Positions 35,537-46,559 of a stretch of DNA of 64,000 bases are shown one piece after another. How positions within the stretch are numbered: the stretch's first letter is position 1; every line of letters begins with the position of its first letter. The position numbers and the translations under genes were made by a program. This DNA comes from Isoetes taiwanensis. Lineage: Eukaryota > Streptophyta > Lycopodiopsida > Isoetales > Isoetaceae. Below the pieces are notes generated by a model. The model saw only the letters and a program-made list of their open reading frames with translations. It had not been told where the DNA came from and searched no databases. The DNA is taken from contig JAJEKV010000101.1 of assembly GCA_021234155.1 (NCBI GenBank), forward strand, positions 580,658-644,657. The letters are read 5' to 3'.

Positions 35537-36667
35537 TTAAAGGCCAGGGACATGGAGTACAACTCGGATATATTTCTTGTGGCCAGATGGAAGTGTCAAG
35601 ACTATGGTGCCACATGCAATGCCTTTCTGCTTGGAATGGTCTCCCATCTTGACGATCCTCGGGGATTGCAAAGGACTGTAAGTTGTGAAATTGGCTTGAA
35701 AAGGGGTCATGTGGCTTGTGGCCCCGGAATTAAGATACCATGCAGGAGAACGATCAGCCTGAGCAGCAAACAAATAGTCAGTAGTATCATCATCCACCAT
35801 GCAATTTTCATCCTCAACAGGATTACCATCCTCAACAAGATTACCATGTTCCTCATCGTTTGCTTTCTTGGACCGAGTAGGTGCAGGAGCAGTGCATTCT
35901 TTGGCATAGTGTCCCATTTGCTCACAACGGTAACACTTAATAGTGTTCTTGTCTGGCCTGGTCCTTCGATTCTTGCTAGAATCTCTAGCAATCATAACTG
36001 CCTCCATTTGTTTGATGGCTTCTGCAAGCATGAGGGAATCAGCCTTGGGAGTGGGAGAAGATTGCTTCTGTCGCAATGCTTCTTGCTGGACACGATCAAG
36101 GGCAGTGTCGAAGGTGTATTCTTCAATGCGTCCTTGCAAATTAATCACAAGGCCCTCAAAAGTATTGGGCAGACTATTGATAAGAAGGCAGACCTTTTCA
36201 TCTTCAGAAATGGCAGATCGGGTTGCATCAAGGTCATCAATTAACTCCTTGATTTTACAGATATGCTCACTGACATCTCCATCTGAGGCCAATTTGAGAT
36301 CATATAATTGACTCCTCAATAAAACACGTTGAGTAGCATTCTTGGAGGCATAGTGATGCTCCAACAAGCGCATAATCTCCTTGCTTGATTGGGCTCCTTT
36401 AACCAATCTAGCCGGATTGTCATCCAGTGCCTGGCAGATCCACAGCTTAGCCTTGCGGTCTTTCTCTGGATCTTGTGAAAGATCTACTACTAACCCGCCA
36501 GAGGAATTGCTGTCTGCACCATTGTATTGCTGAGGATCCACTACCTCCCATAGATTGTGATCCTCCAGTAACATGAGCATTCTCCACTTCCACATTTAGA
36601 AGTTCTTCCCCGTGAACTGGGGAATAGTTCTCAGAGCAGCTTGAGTGGTGATGGTGGTCGAATCCAT
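35537..36667 (-). pseudogene. Copia-1 gag and protease
   Basis: Likely start ATG at 36665-36667 (MDSTTITTQAALRTIPQFTG), with an in-frame TAA at 36596-36598 before MWKWRMLML. The gag core carries ALDDNPARLVKGAQSSKEIM and KELIDDLDATRSAISEDEK. The zinc knuckle CYRCEQMGHYAKEC lies near 35915-35960. The protease active site reads WYLNSGATSHMT, where the catalytic Asp is normally present, so the protease is dead. Confidence 0.9.
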
Positions 36668-36758
36668 GATCAACAAAGGAAAGAGAAAAAGGAAAAAACA
36701 GAGGATAAAAGAAAGATGGCGACTTAAACGGATTTAGAGAGGTCGTGGGCCCATAACC

Positions 36759-36821
36759 TGTTTAGAAATGGACATGAAGAACAGAAGAAAAACTTGATTG
36801 ATAAAGGAAGCAAGCGCTTAA
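36759..36821 (-). repeat. Copia-1 5' LTR, distal part
   Basis: First 63 plus-strand bases of the split LTR; the rest is at 45136-45333. Confidence 0.93.
36818..36821 (+). repeat. TTAA target duplication of the TIR element, left
   Basis: Copia LTR sequence 'cgcTTAA' before the element. TTAA recurs at 45132-45135, while the intact LTR has a single TTAA. Confidence 0.85.
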
Positions 36822-37127
36822 CACTAGAGTTGTCTCAGGGACCTGTTTGGGTTCATCAACCCGTATGGGTCTCTCAATCCCTTCTCCATATTAGGGACTA
36901 GTTCTTCATGATACTTATGAGATTTTAAATATGAACACCTGAATTGTAAGATTAACTTGAAGTTGTACCACCATATTCAATGGCAAAATAAAATTCTTCA
37001 CAAGTTTGGCACAAATTGCACCTTGAAATACGCTCAATTCAATGGTTTCGATGATATGATATAATCTCATGACACTCAACATGGAATACAAATTTCAAGA
37101 TAACATTAATTTTCTACTAGTAATGGT

Positions 37128-37144
37128 GCCCAGCGTTGCTGGGC
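37128..37144 (-). other. Helitron 3' terminal hairpin
   Basis: Seven-base stem with three-base loop, 7 bases from the terminal CTAG. The same design is seen at 30729-30743 and 49471-49485. Confidence 0.85.
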
Positions 37145-37969
37145 ATCAGTTGGAAATCTGTAAATGTTTTATTGCAATGGAAAAAGTGTGCAATAAACTT
37201 TTTATTATAACAAAAATTTTCAAAATATCATTTAATTGTTGACATCTTGAAAATTGCACATTGAAGAGGTAGTACCTCCTTACTCATAAGAGATCCGGCG
37301 TTTTGTCTTTAGGCAAACCAATGCACAATTTCTGGGACAAAAGCAAAATGGAGGGGCTATAAAGGATATTGAATTGTATCTTGAAGCAATTTCAAAGGCC
37401 ATTGTTGGGAGCATGGGCAAAGGTCTTGGCAAATGAGTTCTCATTTGAGGAGGTTGTAAAGTTTATCTTGTAAATATCTCTTGAGGGTTGGGAAGTTGCA
37501 TGAAGCAAGTACCGATTGCCTAGACAATTTAAGTAATCTTGTGAACATATGTGGAGGTTGTGAACTTGCATGAACAGGGTATCGATTGCCCTAACAATTT
37601 AATTTCATTTAAGAATATCTCCAAATGGAATTATCATTAAAAACATTACAGCATTTTAAAATGGACAAAATATAAGCATTGCAAAATTGCTGGCTTTTTC
37701 AATCACATAACCACCAGTGCAATAGGTATAGTTTGCATCTCCGGTTAAGTTGTTTGAAAACTTTGGTTTACTCCTATATGCTCCCCATGGAAACCTACTT
37801 ATTTACGATGAATGGAGTGTCTGTCAATCTCAGAATAGAATAGTTAGATCTTACCATGCAAATCAAGTTTTTTTTATGGTCAAGAACCGCTTCAAAGAAC
37901 CGTACCATACATGTAATATACCAATGCATGCATGTGTTCCCATAACTACCTAAGCAAATTTAGAATACC

Positions 37970-38172
37970 TATTCAACTTCAAGAAACAAAGAATCAACTA
38001 CAGAAGAACGGAGATAATTGTCTGGAAATCTTATTGAAACTATCAGAGAATACACGGATATAGATATCCCTGACATGTAGGAGCTGCTAAGTTTAGCAAC
38101 CGTCAGTTTTAGCTACATCTGTCCATTATAAACCATTGGGTTATTTTGTCTCACATATTATAATTACCAACA
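37970..38172 (-). repeat. Copia-2 3' LTR
   Basis: 203 bases, matching 42762-42965 almost throughout. Confidence 0.94.
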
Positions 38173-38424
38173 CTCCTCCTCAAAATAAACCCTTCACTCC
38201 TGTTTCAATCAGTAGTTCAACTAAGAAATGTTCACCTAAACTTCAATGAAAGTTAAACTACAAAACAGCAAAAGAAATTCTGTTAATATGAAGATCTGCA
38301 TCCCTCCAACAGTCTTCAAAAAACTTTGCAGCATCCCTTAAACTCTGAATGAATGCTTCACAAGTGAACCATTCATGAATCATGTCTTCAGTTCTGCTAC
38401 AATTTACCAGCATCTGAAGGATAT

Positions 38425-39354
38425 TCAAACCTGCACCATTCCAAGTTCTGCAACGCACTTAAGAAATTTCTTCTTCCCTAAAGCTTTAGTAAAAACATCC
38501 GCAGTCATTTTGTCAGTTCTTAAATGCTGAATGACAACATGTCCTTCATTGACCTTTTCTCGTGTAAAATGGAATTGCACCTCAATGTGCTTTGCTTTCG
38601 AGAAGTTTGTTGGATTCTTTGCTAAAGATACCGCAGTGTAATTATCATTATGTATAACAGTATCCTTAGCTTGAGGCACGTAAAGTTCTCTAAGCAATCT
38701 CCTGAGCCAAATACATTCCTTAGTTGCGCTGCATAAAGCCATATACTCAGACTCACATGTAGACACAGCAGTCGCCTTTTGTTTTCTGCTGCACCAATCT
38801 ATCCCCTTCCCGGAAGGAAACAAAAGCCGATTCTAGACTTTCTAGCTACTGAATCCCCTCGATAATCGGCATCTGCAAAAGGCTTGAAGAACAAGGGGCG
38901 AAAAAATTTATCTTTGATAGCAGATACCAAAGGTTGCATGGGCATGAAGATATCGAAGCAATCTTTTAAAAGCCAACCAATGTTCGGGCAGGACAGGATC
39001 CAAGAAATTGGTGAGGGTAATAGTGGCTTGAGCTATATCGGACGCAGTGCACACCATCAAATGCATCAAAGGAGCCCACAATGCTACGGAAAGAAAGTCC
39101 ATCAAAAGCATTTGATGCGGGAAGAGAAAATAGTGTGCATATGAAAAATATAGCAACTCCCTTTTGCTACTCCGCATATTACGTGGCTTGCAAAAGGTTA
39201 TAGACAAATTTGGATTGATGAATAAGAATATTGTGGGGAGAGGATCTCTACTAACTTGAATACCAAGAAAGTAATGCAAATCGCCCAAATCAGTCATCGC
39301 ATGGAGCGGGCAGCTAAAGCAACTTTGGTATCTTTCATCAACTCGAATTATCAC
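38425..39354 (-). pseudogene. Copia-2 RT C-terminus and RNase H
   Basis: MTDLGDLHYFLGIQVSRD and HWLAFKRLLRYLHAHATFGI, then after a frame change GIDWCSRKQKATAVSTCESE, YMALCSATKECIWLRRLLRE and AKHIEVQFHFTREKVNEG. The YVDD box region upstream of 39354 is not readable as an intact motif. Non-functional. Confidence 0.88.
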
Positions 39355-40056
39355 TTGCCAAAATCGTCATCTACGTGCGGCACAATAATAATCACATAAG
39401 CATTGTGGTACTCTTTGCGTAGATGTTCCGATGCATGACTCCTTGCAAATCCTTGTTGCGTGAAAAATTTGTGAATGGTATGATACCGCTACCAGGTGGG
39501 GATTGCTTGAGCCCATAGATTGCCTTGTGCGCCTTTTATAGACTTTTACCTTCTGGGCTTGTACAAAAACCGAGTCTTGTCTAAGATAGACTTTCTTCTT
39601 ACAACGTTACCATGTTTGAAATGCCGTCTTGACGCCCATTTGTTGCAAATCATAATTGCGAAGCCGCCGCCATCGCTAACATCGCCGTGAGATCTCAGGC
39701 CACAAGCAACCCCGGCGCAAAAAAAGTTTCGTAATCCACGAACCTCGAGAACATCCCATGGCAACCAATGCGTTGCTTTGTATTTTACTTCAAAGCATTA
39801 TGCTCATTATATTTAATTTTTGTAAAATCCATTTAGAATTTACCACTTTTCTTCCTTTGGGCAGATCCGTAAGAGTCCATGTTTCATTGTCCACTAAGGA
39901 CTGAAATTCCTCACTCATGGCTTTCAGCCATTCTTCCTTCTTTAGTACTTTGCATGGCATGGGAAAAGGTTTTGGGCTCATCGGGCATAATGGTGCTATG
40001 AAAGGCAATATATCCGCACGCCTTCTTACCCCTCGCGAAGTGAGGTAGTCTTGCAT
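39355..40056 (-). pseudogene. Copia-2 RT N-terminal part, scrambled
   Basis: MSEEFQSLVDNETWTLTDLP and GRKVVNSKWILQK are clear at 39820-39930. Between 39360 and 39790 only shadows of the usual motifs remain (DYETF, MGVKTAF) spread over several frames, with unusual C/G-rich substitutions. Confidence 0.8.
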
Positions 40057-40618
40057 AAATGCACTAGTAAAGGTGCCTAGTTCTGGACCTCCTTAGTACG
40101 CCTTCTTCCTCGGATTCTTAAGATCAGAATTGACACCAAATCATCTAGCTCACCATCACTATCCTCCGGTTCTCGAGGGAAATTCAACTTCACACTCAAG
40201 ATTCTCCCCGTATGAACATCTACTGCATTCGCCCTTCTTCATCATCAATTAGTATCACTATCAGAAGAATTACTCAAAAGCACAACATTTACTGCCCATC
40301 CCTTTTCCAAAATCAAAATTTTGTTCATCAAAACGAACACTTCTTCTAATGATCACCTTTTTATTTGAAGGAAGGAACAACCGATAACCCTTGATTTCAT
40401 CTGAATAGCCCACGAACATACAAGGTACCGATTTGTTTGACAACTTGTCTCGCTTTTATGAGCATATGCATTATGTACCAAAAATTTTCATATGAACTAT
40501 ATCGGGTTTTCTGCCCGCCCACATTTCTTTTCCGACAGCCTTTGGAGATGCTTTGTCGCTATTCTATTGAGCAAATAGATCGGCCAGATGGACCGCTCCC
40601 CCAAAAAGAGGGTCAATG

Positions 40619-41393
40619 TCATTTCCAAAAGCATTGCGCTGCGGCACACACTCTAGAACAGTCCTGATTCTTTCGCTCAACAATCCCATTTTGTTGATGC
40701 TCATGAGACACCGATTTCTCATGCTTAATACCAAATTCTATGCAAAGTCTTTCAAATTTCTTATTGACAAACTCACCTCCCTGATCTGTCCTAATTTGCT
40801 TGATTGTGCATCCAGACTGATTTTCCACAAGTCTTTTCCAAATGACAAAACAACCAAACACCTCTCGATTTTCTCTTAAGAAATAGACCCACAATTTTCT
40901 ACTAAAATCGCCTATTACTAAGAGAAAATACTTGGTATCACCTACAGATGGAATCTTGGCTTTACCCCGCATATCCATATGGACCAGCTCCAAGCATTTT
41001 TTCTGCTCTATGTGCTTTCCCTTTGGAAATTTCCTCCTGTGCATTTCCTAGCATGCAACCTTTCATTAACTTTGATGGTTTCCAATGCGATAGACCATCC
41101 ACTAACTTTGTTTTGCCATTTCTTTTAAGAGCGAAAGTTAGATGTCCCAGCCTCTCGGCCACAATTGGGTGTTGTCCAAAACGGGGGTGCTGTCCAAAAT
41201 GTGAAGCGATCCCGGCTGTTCGTTGAGACCAGCTCAACCGGATACAAGTCTCCATCTCTTTACCGCCATAGCTAACACATTTCTTCTTCCGCCTTTGATG
41301 AGGCACTTTCCATACCCGGACTGGGTAAATCACTAAACTTGCATCATCCAAATTTAGAAATAGACAAAGGATTTGCCTCCAAGTCGGGAACAT
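40619..41393 (-). pseudogene. Copia-2 integrase region
   Basis: LVHMDMRGKAKIPSVGDTKY (first Asp), IKQIRTDQGGEFVNKKFERL (second Asp), and HEHQQNGIVERKNQ (Glu), so the catalytic triad contexts survive in one 141-codon frame. The upstream half (41045-41393) has shifted frame. Confidence 0.9.
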
Positions 41394-41736
41394 GAAGAGC
41401 TTTCTTCAAACAAACGCCTCTAGGCATTTGTAGCTTAACCGCTCCAATTCCAACAATATCAAGATTTCCTTTGTCTACTTTTTACCTTGGGTCGTTCTTA
41501 ACACCTTGATATTCCACAAAAAGTTCTCGCTTGATGTCATATGATCCGAGGCTCTAGAATCTAGGTACCAAATTCCATATGGAGTTTGTGCCACAAAAAC
41601 ATCCCCCGCTTGTATCATGAAAAGACTGCCAAAGCAGGATCAAGAATATTCTACAACCCGCCTTTATCATTTTAAAATCCCATGTTTAAAAAATAGAAAG
41701 GCATCTGTTAAGATAATGAAAAGAATCCCATACATG

Positions 41737-42012
41737 CTAATTTGCTTGCACCGGTTCTTTCAACCATGCAAACAAAAGCCTTTCTGAAACAAAGGAATCA
41801 ATTTGCTCTCCTCGATGATTCTTGTTCGGTCGATGTGGAAGCATAAGACTTGACCTTTTTTTTGCTTTATGTGCTGCGCTTCCTTCTTCTTCCATTATCT
41901 TTTCTCTTGTCAAACCTCTTTTCTTCCTCTTATCCGTTCTCGCACAATCTTTAGCCAAGTGTCCAAATTGACCACAATTGTAGCATTTTCTAGTTTCTTC
42001 TCTTCCACTCAC
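41737..42012 (-). pseudogene. Copia-2 gag C-terminus with zinc knuckle
   Basis: CYNCGQFGHLAKDC is a standard CCHC knuckle, followed by a Lys/Arg-rich stretch. The rest of gag (42013-42700) is recognisable only in scraps. Confidence 0.85.
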
Positions 42013-42761
42013 CCAAGGCTTGAAAGTCTCTAGAGGAACTCTTCTTTATGCCCTTTGATTTTTCTCTTCCAAAAGCAAATGGCGACATGCCATTCCGGGT
42101 CTACCTTCTCCATGGATCCAATAATGTTCTTCCCATTGTTAGGCTAACCAGCAGTCCCAACAAGAAAAGCTCCTACAACCAAATCATCATCTAATGCGTT
42201 GTTCATACCTGCTGCGGTTGCTTTGTTTGCTTCTTGGGATAGTCCCAATGTACTCTTCCATACTCATTTCTTCTCTCAACTTTGTATTAAAAAACAATTG
42301 CATACAAATTTGCTTGAGTAGAAAAATGTTTCCTCTGTGGGACTTCTGTTCATCCCATGTCGCTATAATTTGAGGATGCTTCTCACAACTGAGGCATCAA
42401 GTATCATCTAGGTAACGGGCGATCCTACTTTGCACGCCCGCCTTCTGCATCCATTTAGCCAAGGCCCGCTTCTCAACTTCATCGCCTATTAACTTCCTCA
42501 ACCTCGAACCCCCGCCCGAGTCTCCATCAGAAGCTATCAATCTCACATGCACCTCGGGCTTTGGTTCACCGTTGACAAATCTCACATGCACCTCGGGCTT
42601 TGGTTCATCACCATTGACAATTCCCCACGTGGGCCTTTCACACAAATTTTGCTTTGCACTCTAATAAACCAAGTAATAGGCGTTCCCATGGTTTAAATTC
42701 TCAATCTTCATCTTGATTTCCCTGCAGACGTCCCTCAAGGTCGAGATTACGCTCGATACCA

Positions 42762-42965
42762 TATTCAACTTCAAGAAACAAAGAATCAACTACAGAAGAA
42801 TGGAGATAATTGTCTGAAAATCTTATTGAAACTATCAGAGAATACACGGATATAGATATCCCTGACATGTAGGAGCTGCTAAGTTTAGCAACTGTCAGTT
42901 TTAGCTACATCTGTCCATTTTAGAACCATTGGGTTATTTTGTCTCAAATATTATAATTACCAACA
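42762..42965 (-). repeat. Copia-2 5' LTR
   Basis: 204 bases, with the primer-binding site at 42750-42761 on its inner side. Confidence 0.94.
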
Positions 42966-43254
42966 ATACCGTTCAGAAAATAACGTGCCAGTCTTTCTTT
43001 AACTCATCACAAGACTTTCCAATAATATCATGTATCCATCCTTGAATTTCATAGATTTTGCACGTTGAGCCCTGAATTTATCACTAACTTATCACTAACG
43101 ATAACCTACATGAGCATCCGCCAATGACTTAGAGAAGATAATTTCAACTCTTCCAGAAGCAATATGGCAGGCTAATTCAAATTTACCTCACAACCCTTGG
43201 CCCACTTTCCATGATATGTAAGGTCACCATAGCATGACCTCGAAATCGTGAAAA

Positions 43255-43565
43255 AAATGTCACCAAAAGTGTAAGATAGACAATGTTGTTGCAATCTTTT
43301 TCATCTAGGTTTTGCTTCACAACACGGAGAGTGCGTGATTCCATGTTACCCGGTGCTAAATAAGGAAGTAGCAAGGAACGATTGAAGCCTTCATTGGACA
43401 TGATGAAATAACGAAAATCATCAAATGAGAAGGGCATTGTTCGTCTTCTTGCATAAGTTTAAGATAAACAACGTTGTTGCAATCCTTTTCATCTAATTTT
43501 TGCTTCTGTCAACATGGAAGTAGAGCGTAGAGAATCATTACATGTTACCTGGCTATTAAATAAGT
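43255..43565 (-). repeat. Tandem repeat, ~190-base unit x2, within the Helitron
   Basis: 'aagatagacaatgttgttgc' at 43273 and 'aagataaacaacgttgttgc' at 43461, each followed by 'aatc..tttcatcta..tttgcttc' and 'catgttacc'. The 84-codon minus-strand frame at 43183-43437 lies over the first unit; no family recognised. Confidence 0.7.
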
Positions 43566-45131
43566 CGCCATAACCAAAGCTCTAAGCACATGATAAAAAC
43601 CAAAGCGCATTAAATCCACTGCACCGTATGAATAAATCAACCTTCTCCGAGGCATAAGCTAACACAAATGAAGCTTTGCTGAAACGCCTCGCAATGTTTT
43701 ACACAGAAGATTGATTATGCTAGCGTATTAAAAGAGAAAAATAATAAATTGTGTGGAAACGCTTACCACAAGGAAAGGGGCGGAACCAAAACTCTTTGAT
43801 GCAGAGCAGGATGGCTATGCGGGCATTAGCCTATTGGTGGTCCCGTATCATCATTTCTTGCTTTGGTATTTAGATTTTGCCAATCCATCCCTTGTTCACA
43901 TCTTCGCGCTTTGATTCATCTGCCATTAGCGGTACATGCATGTGGGCAGTCATAAACCTCATCAAAACCGCCGCCCTTACATGCATCCGGTCAATTCGAA
44001 AACTCAAGCGAAAACTACTACCCTATTTGCTTTATCTAGCCCTAACCACGCCCATGGCATTTTACCCGGCAACCGGCATCATCATTTAGATCCGCGAAAC
44101 AGAGCATATACCTGCAAAGCTTTCTTAATCTACTTGTGGCTACTCGAGCAATTGCACATCGCCATAGCCATAGCCGAGTGCCAAAAACCCGTTGTTAGAA
44201 GCCCGGTAAACTCAAATCTTGGTGCTTTTTTCGACCATACTTTTAGGGTTTTTTACGTAAATTTTGTATGAAGAATGGCGTAAATCTCTTTAGTTTTGCG
44301 GGCTATCTGGGCCGTTCACCAGCTAGGTTAAATCTCAACCGCCCAATTTAGGGCTAGGTTAAATCTCAACCGCCCAATTTAGGGCTCGATGCACTACTTA
44401 CGCCAAAACATTATAATATTAGATGAACGTAGCCTACAAATGCTACTCATTTTTCAAATTTCATGTGATTTCATAAAAATTTGATATATCAATGAGCAAA
44501 TCATAATTTCAATCCTTGAGAGACCCAGTCGGGTCCCTAAAGAATTTCTGAAAAACAGACGTCCAGGAACCACTTCATATCCATGATATTTGAAATAGAA
44601 TAAGAATGTGAAGATACTATTATTTTTCAATGGAAGTAGATACTAAGTACTACATGTCTTGCTAAATGGATTTTATTTTTTTAAAAAGTGGAGTAGTACT
44701 ATGAATTTTCAAACTTCTGACCCTCGGGGGACCTAACTGGGTCCATAAGGAACTTCTGAACTTTAAACTTTAAGGAATTATTTCTCGAAAATTCTACCAT
44801 ACATTTTTCTAATTCTTCTTGTAATAGATTTCTCATATCATGAATTAGAAGATGGCAAAATTAGAATTCCTAGGAAAAATCATATTTGCAAAATAATGTG
44901 AGAAATGTTAAAGATTTTGAGAATAAACTTGACCCCTTTGCATTCGGCTCCACATTATGGCTGGTAATAGAAGCTTTCTACATTTTTCATAAATTTTTTC
45001 TTATATGTACACTCATGGAGGACAACTATTTGTGAGTATGTAGACAAATTCTTTATCTCAGAGCTATAATAGAATTTCAAAAAAAGTGTACGAATGAACC
45101 CATTTGGGTTCATCAAGGGACAACTCTAGTG

Positions 45132-45135
45132 TTAA
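45132..45135 (+). repeat. TTAA target duplication of the TIR element, right
   Basis: Matches 36818-36821. Confidence 0.85.
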
Positions 45136-45333
45136 GAGGAAACAAAGAGATAACCAAGGGATCACCCAAGAAGCTAATTGTGTCCTCAGGGTCAGTTTGC
45201 TTATAAAGAAACTATTCTGTTAACAAGAAACCATGATTCTAAAAGCAGCTTTAACTAATTTTAGACTTGCTATGAACGGCTCTGAGACGTGGCGTTTATG
45301 CCCGAGATTCTTGCTGATGCTGAAATCATAACA
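45136..45333 (-). repeat. Copia-1 5' LTR, proximal part
   Basis: 198 bases that together with 36759-36821 make a 261-base LTR. Followed by the GAATC duplication at 45334-45338. Confidence 0.95.
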
Positions 45334-45338
45334 GAATC

Positions 45339-46440
45339 ATCATCCCATTAGAGGAGGTCCTCTAAAACATTTTAGCCTTTGGAAGCTTTCCCAAACATGC
45401 CATGTAGATTTGCCCGCCAATCCGAACATGCCATGTAGGTATGGGTACAATACCCCTTGCTTCGGTAGTCTCGACAATAAAAGTGACGCTCGAAATTCGT
45501 ATTCTGTTGTGACATCCCCGAAATTCCTACTCTCTTGCGTTTGTTCATACTCAGCATTATCGTTCGTTCATAAGCGGCTTCATCATTCTATTGTGGCTTG
45601 CGATTCATCATTCTGTTGTTTGACACTGCTGCGACTTGCTATCTCAACTTCAAATGCCATTGCACGGCTTGCTTCAGGTATTAAACATCTTCAACTGTCA
45701 TGACATTATGCCAGAAGCAGAGACGGTGTATTTAGTAGGTATTGCTCACAAAGGTTAGAGATGATTCAAGCATTGTCATTCTGGAACTTGTATAATTTTT
45801 TGCATCATTCACATTTGCAAATTTGGTACATTGCAGAATTGAAATACTTACAAAGGATATTTTAATGTGTTTTACATTTCTGTTCGAGACAGTTTGATCA
45901 TATGATATAAACTTCTTCAAAAATATACTACATGATGTAAGCTCATAGACAAGGAACGCAATTTAAGGTTCAGGTACAATGTTTATGAGAATCTAAGAAA
46001 GTTGTAAGAATCATGCACGTCTATTATCAACCCTTTAATATGCATTGAGACATTCTTTTATTGAGTTTAGCTACAATGGCATTGATAGTCAAGAATACTC
46101 ATGGGTTGCTGGAGGATAGATATAGGATTGGAGCTTGCTGCAGTCTAAGCTATGATTATGCTCATCCAAGGTTTGACTTCTTAAGAAATTGTTTTTTCTT
46201 CATTTATGTTCACTTGAGGATCTCGTGTTTTACTTGAGGATCCAGTGTTTTTATAGAACTTGGCATCTGCATGACTAAGGTTGTAATCTGCATGAGCATG
46301 ATTCCTAGTAGAACCATTCCTACAGATGCCGTGTTCAAGGAATCAAACTTGGGTTGCAATTGATGTGCATGGTTTGTAGCAGGGATAGGTTTTGTACGTA
46401 CATAATTATTTTTTTGGACGTATAAAGTCCATAAATATGT
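45339..46440. other. Gene-poor stretch after the nest
   Basis: A 28-base direct repeat with 'acatgccatgtag(a/g)t' occurs at about 45394 and 45426. Short frames on both strands are unassigned. Confidence 0.3.
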
Positions 46441-46502
46441 ATTTTAAATAAAAAACATATTTCCTGTATTTTTCCCTCGCGGACCGGAAAAAAAAAATTT
46501 CA

Positions 46503-46530
46503 CGTAAGCGAAACTTCAGTTTCGCTTACG
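46503..46530. other. Perfect 12-base stem hairpin
   Basis: CGTAAGCGAAAC-TTCA-GTTTCGCTTACG. It is flanked by A-rich runs (46488-46499 and 46551-46561) and followed by a partial extra copy 'cttacg'. Resembles a transposon-end or structured RNA stem, but no element boundary is visible. Confidence 0.7.
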
Positions 46531-46559
46531 CTTACGCAAAAATTTATATTAAAAAAAAA

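Larger units (their letters stand above)
37970..42965 (-). mobile_element. Copia-2: Ty1/copia retrotransposon, heavily decayed inside
   Basis: Target duplications ATACC at 37965-37969 and 42966-42970. LTRs are 37970-38172 and 42762-42965, starting TGTTGGTAATTATAAT on the minus strand. The primer site TGGTATCGAGCG directly after the 5' LTR suits initiator Met tRNA. A purine tract GAGGAGGAG precedes the 3' LTR. Length about 5.0 kb. LTRs differ at only about 6-7 positions, but the interior has many stops, frameshifts and substitutions. Confidence 0.94.
37117..44423 (-). mobile_element. Non-autonomous Helitron (~2.3 kb own sequence), host of Copia-2
   Basis: On the minus strand the 5' end is A|TCTAATATTATAATG at 44423. 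The 3' end is hairpin GCCCAGC-AAC-GCTGGGC (37128-37144), then ACCATTA and CTAG at 37117-37120, abutting T. The host sequence across the insertion is ...tttctA|Tgaacg..., exactly an AT target without duplication. Own sequence is 37117-37969 plus 42971-44423. It has no Rep or helicase motifs. Inside: a ~190-base tandem repeat (43255-43560) and a 31-base tandem pair at 44332-44393. Confidence 0.85.
36822..45131. mobile_element. Non-autonomous TIR DNA transposon (~1.0 kb own sequence), host of a Helitron
   Basis: Left end CACTAGAGTTGTC, right end GACAACTCTAGTG: a perfect 13-base inverted repeat. 'gggttcatcaa' and 'gggacc' motifs are shared further in. With the Helitron (37117-44423) removed, about 1,003 bases remain, without coding capacity. 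Target duplication TTAA, though the palindromic ends allow a shorter TA reading. Subterminal phrases like 'gacccagtcgggtccctaa' and 'ggacctaactgggtcca' repeat inside. Superfamily not assigned. A lone right end also occurs at 51092-51106. Confidence 0.85.
32433..45333 (-). mobile_element. Copia-1: complete Ty1/copia retrotransposon, interrupted by nested elements
   Basis: Flanked by identical 5-base duplications GAATC (32428-32432 and 45334-45338). Two 261-base LTRs start TGTTATGATTTCAG and end TTTCTAAACA on the minus strand. The right LTR is split at 36821/45132 by an 8.3 kb insertion. Removing the insertion and its 4-base duplication leaves about 4.59 kb. A purine tract GAGTGGGGG precedes the 3' LTR. 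Order gag, protease, integrase, RT, RNase H fits copia. I count about 7 differences between LTRs, so the insertion is fairly recent, but all ORFs are broken. Confidence 0.95.

Noticed and set aside
35552-36311. Long plus-strand frames of 122-230 codons
   Set aside because: Antisense shadows of Copia-1 gag, which has clear zinc-knuckle and protease motifs on the minus strand.
41737-42012. CCHC zinc-knuckle protein as a host gene
   Set aside because: Lies between Copia-2 LTRs in the gag position, so it is the retrotransposon nucleocapsid.
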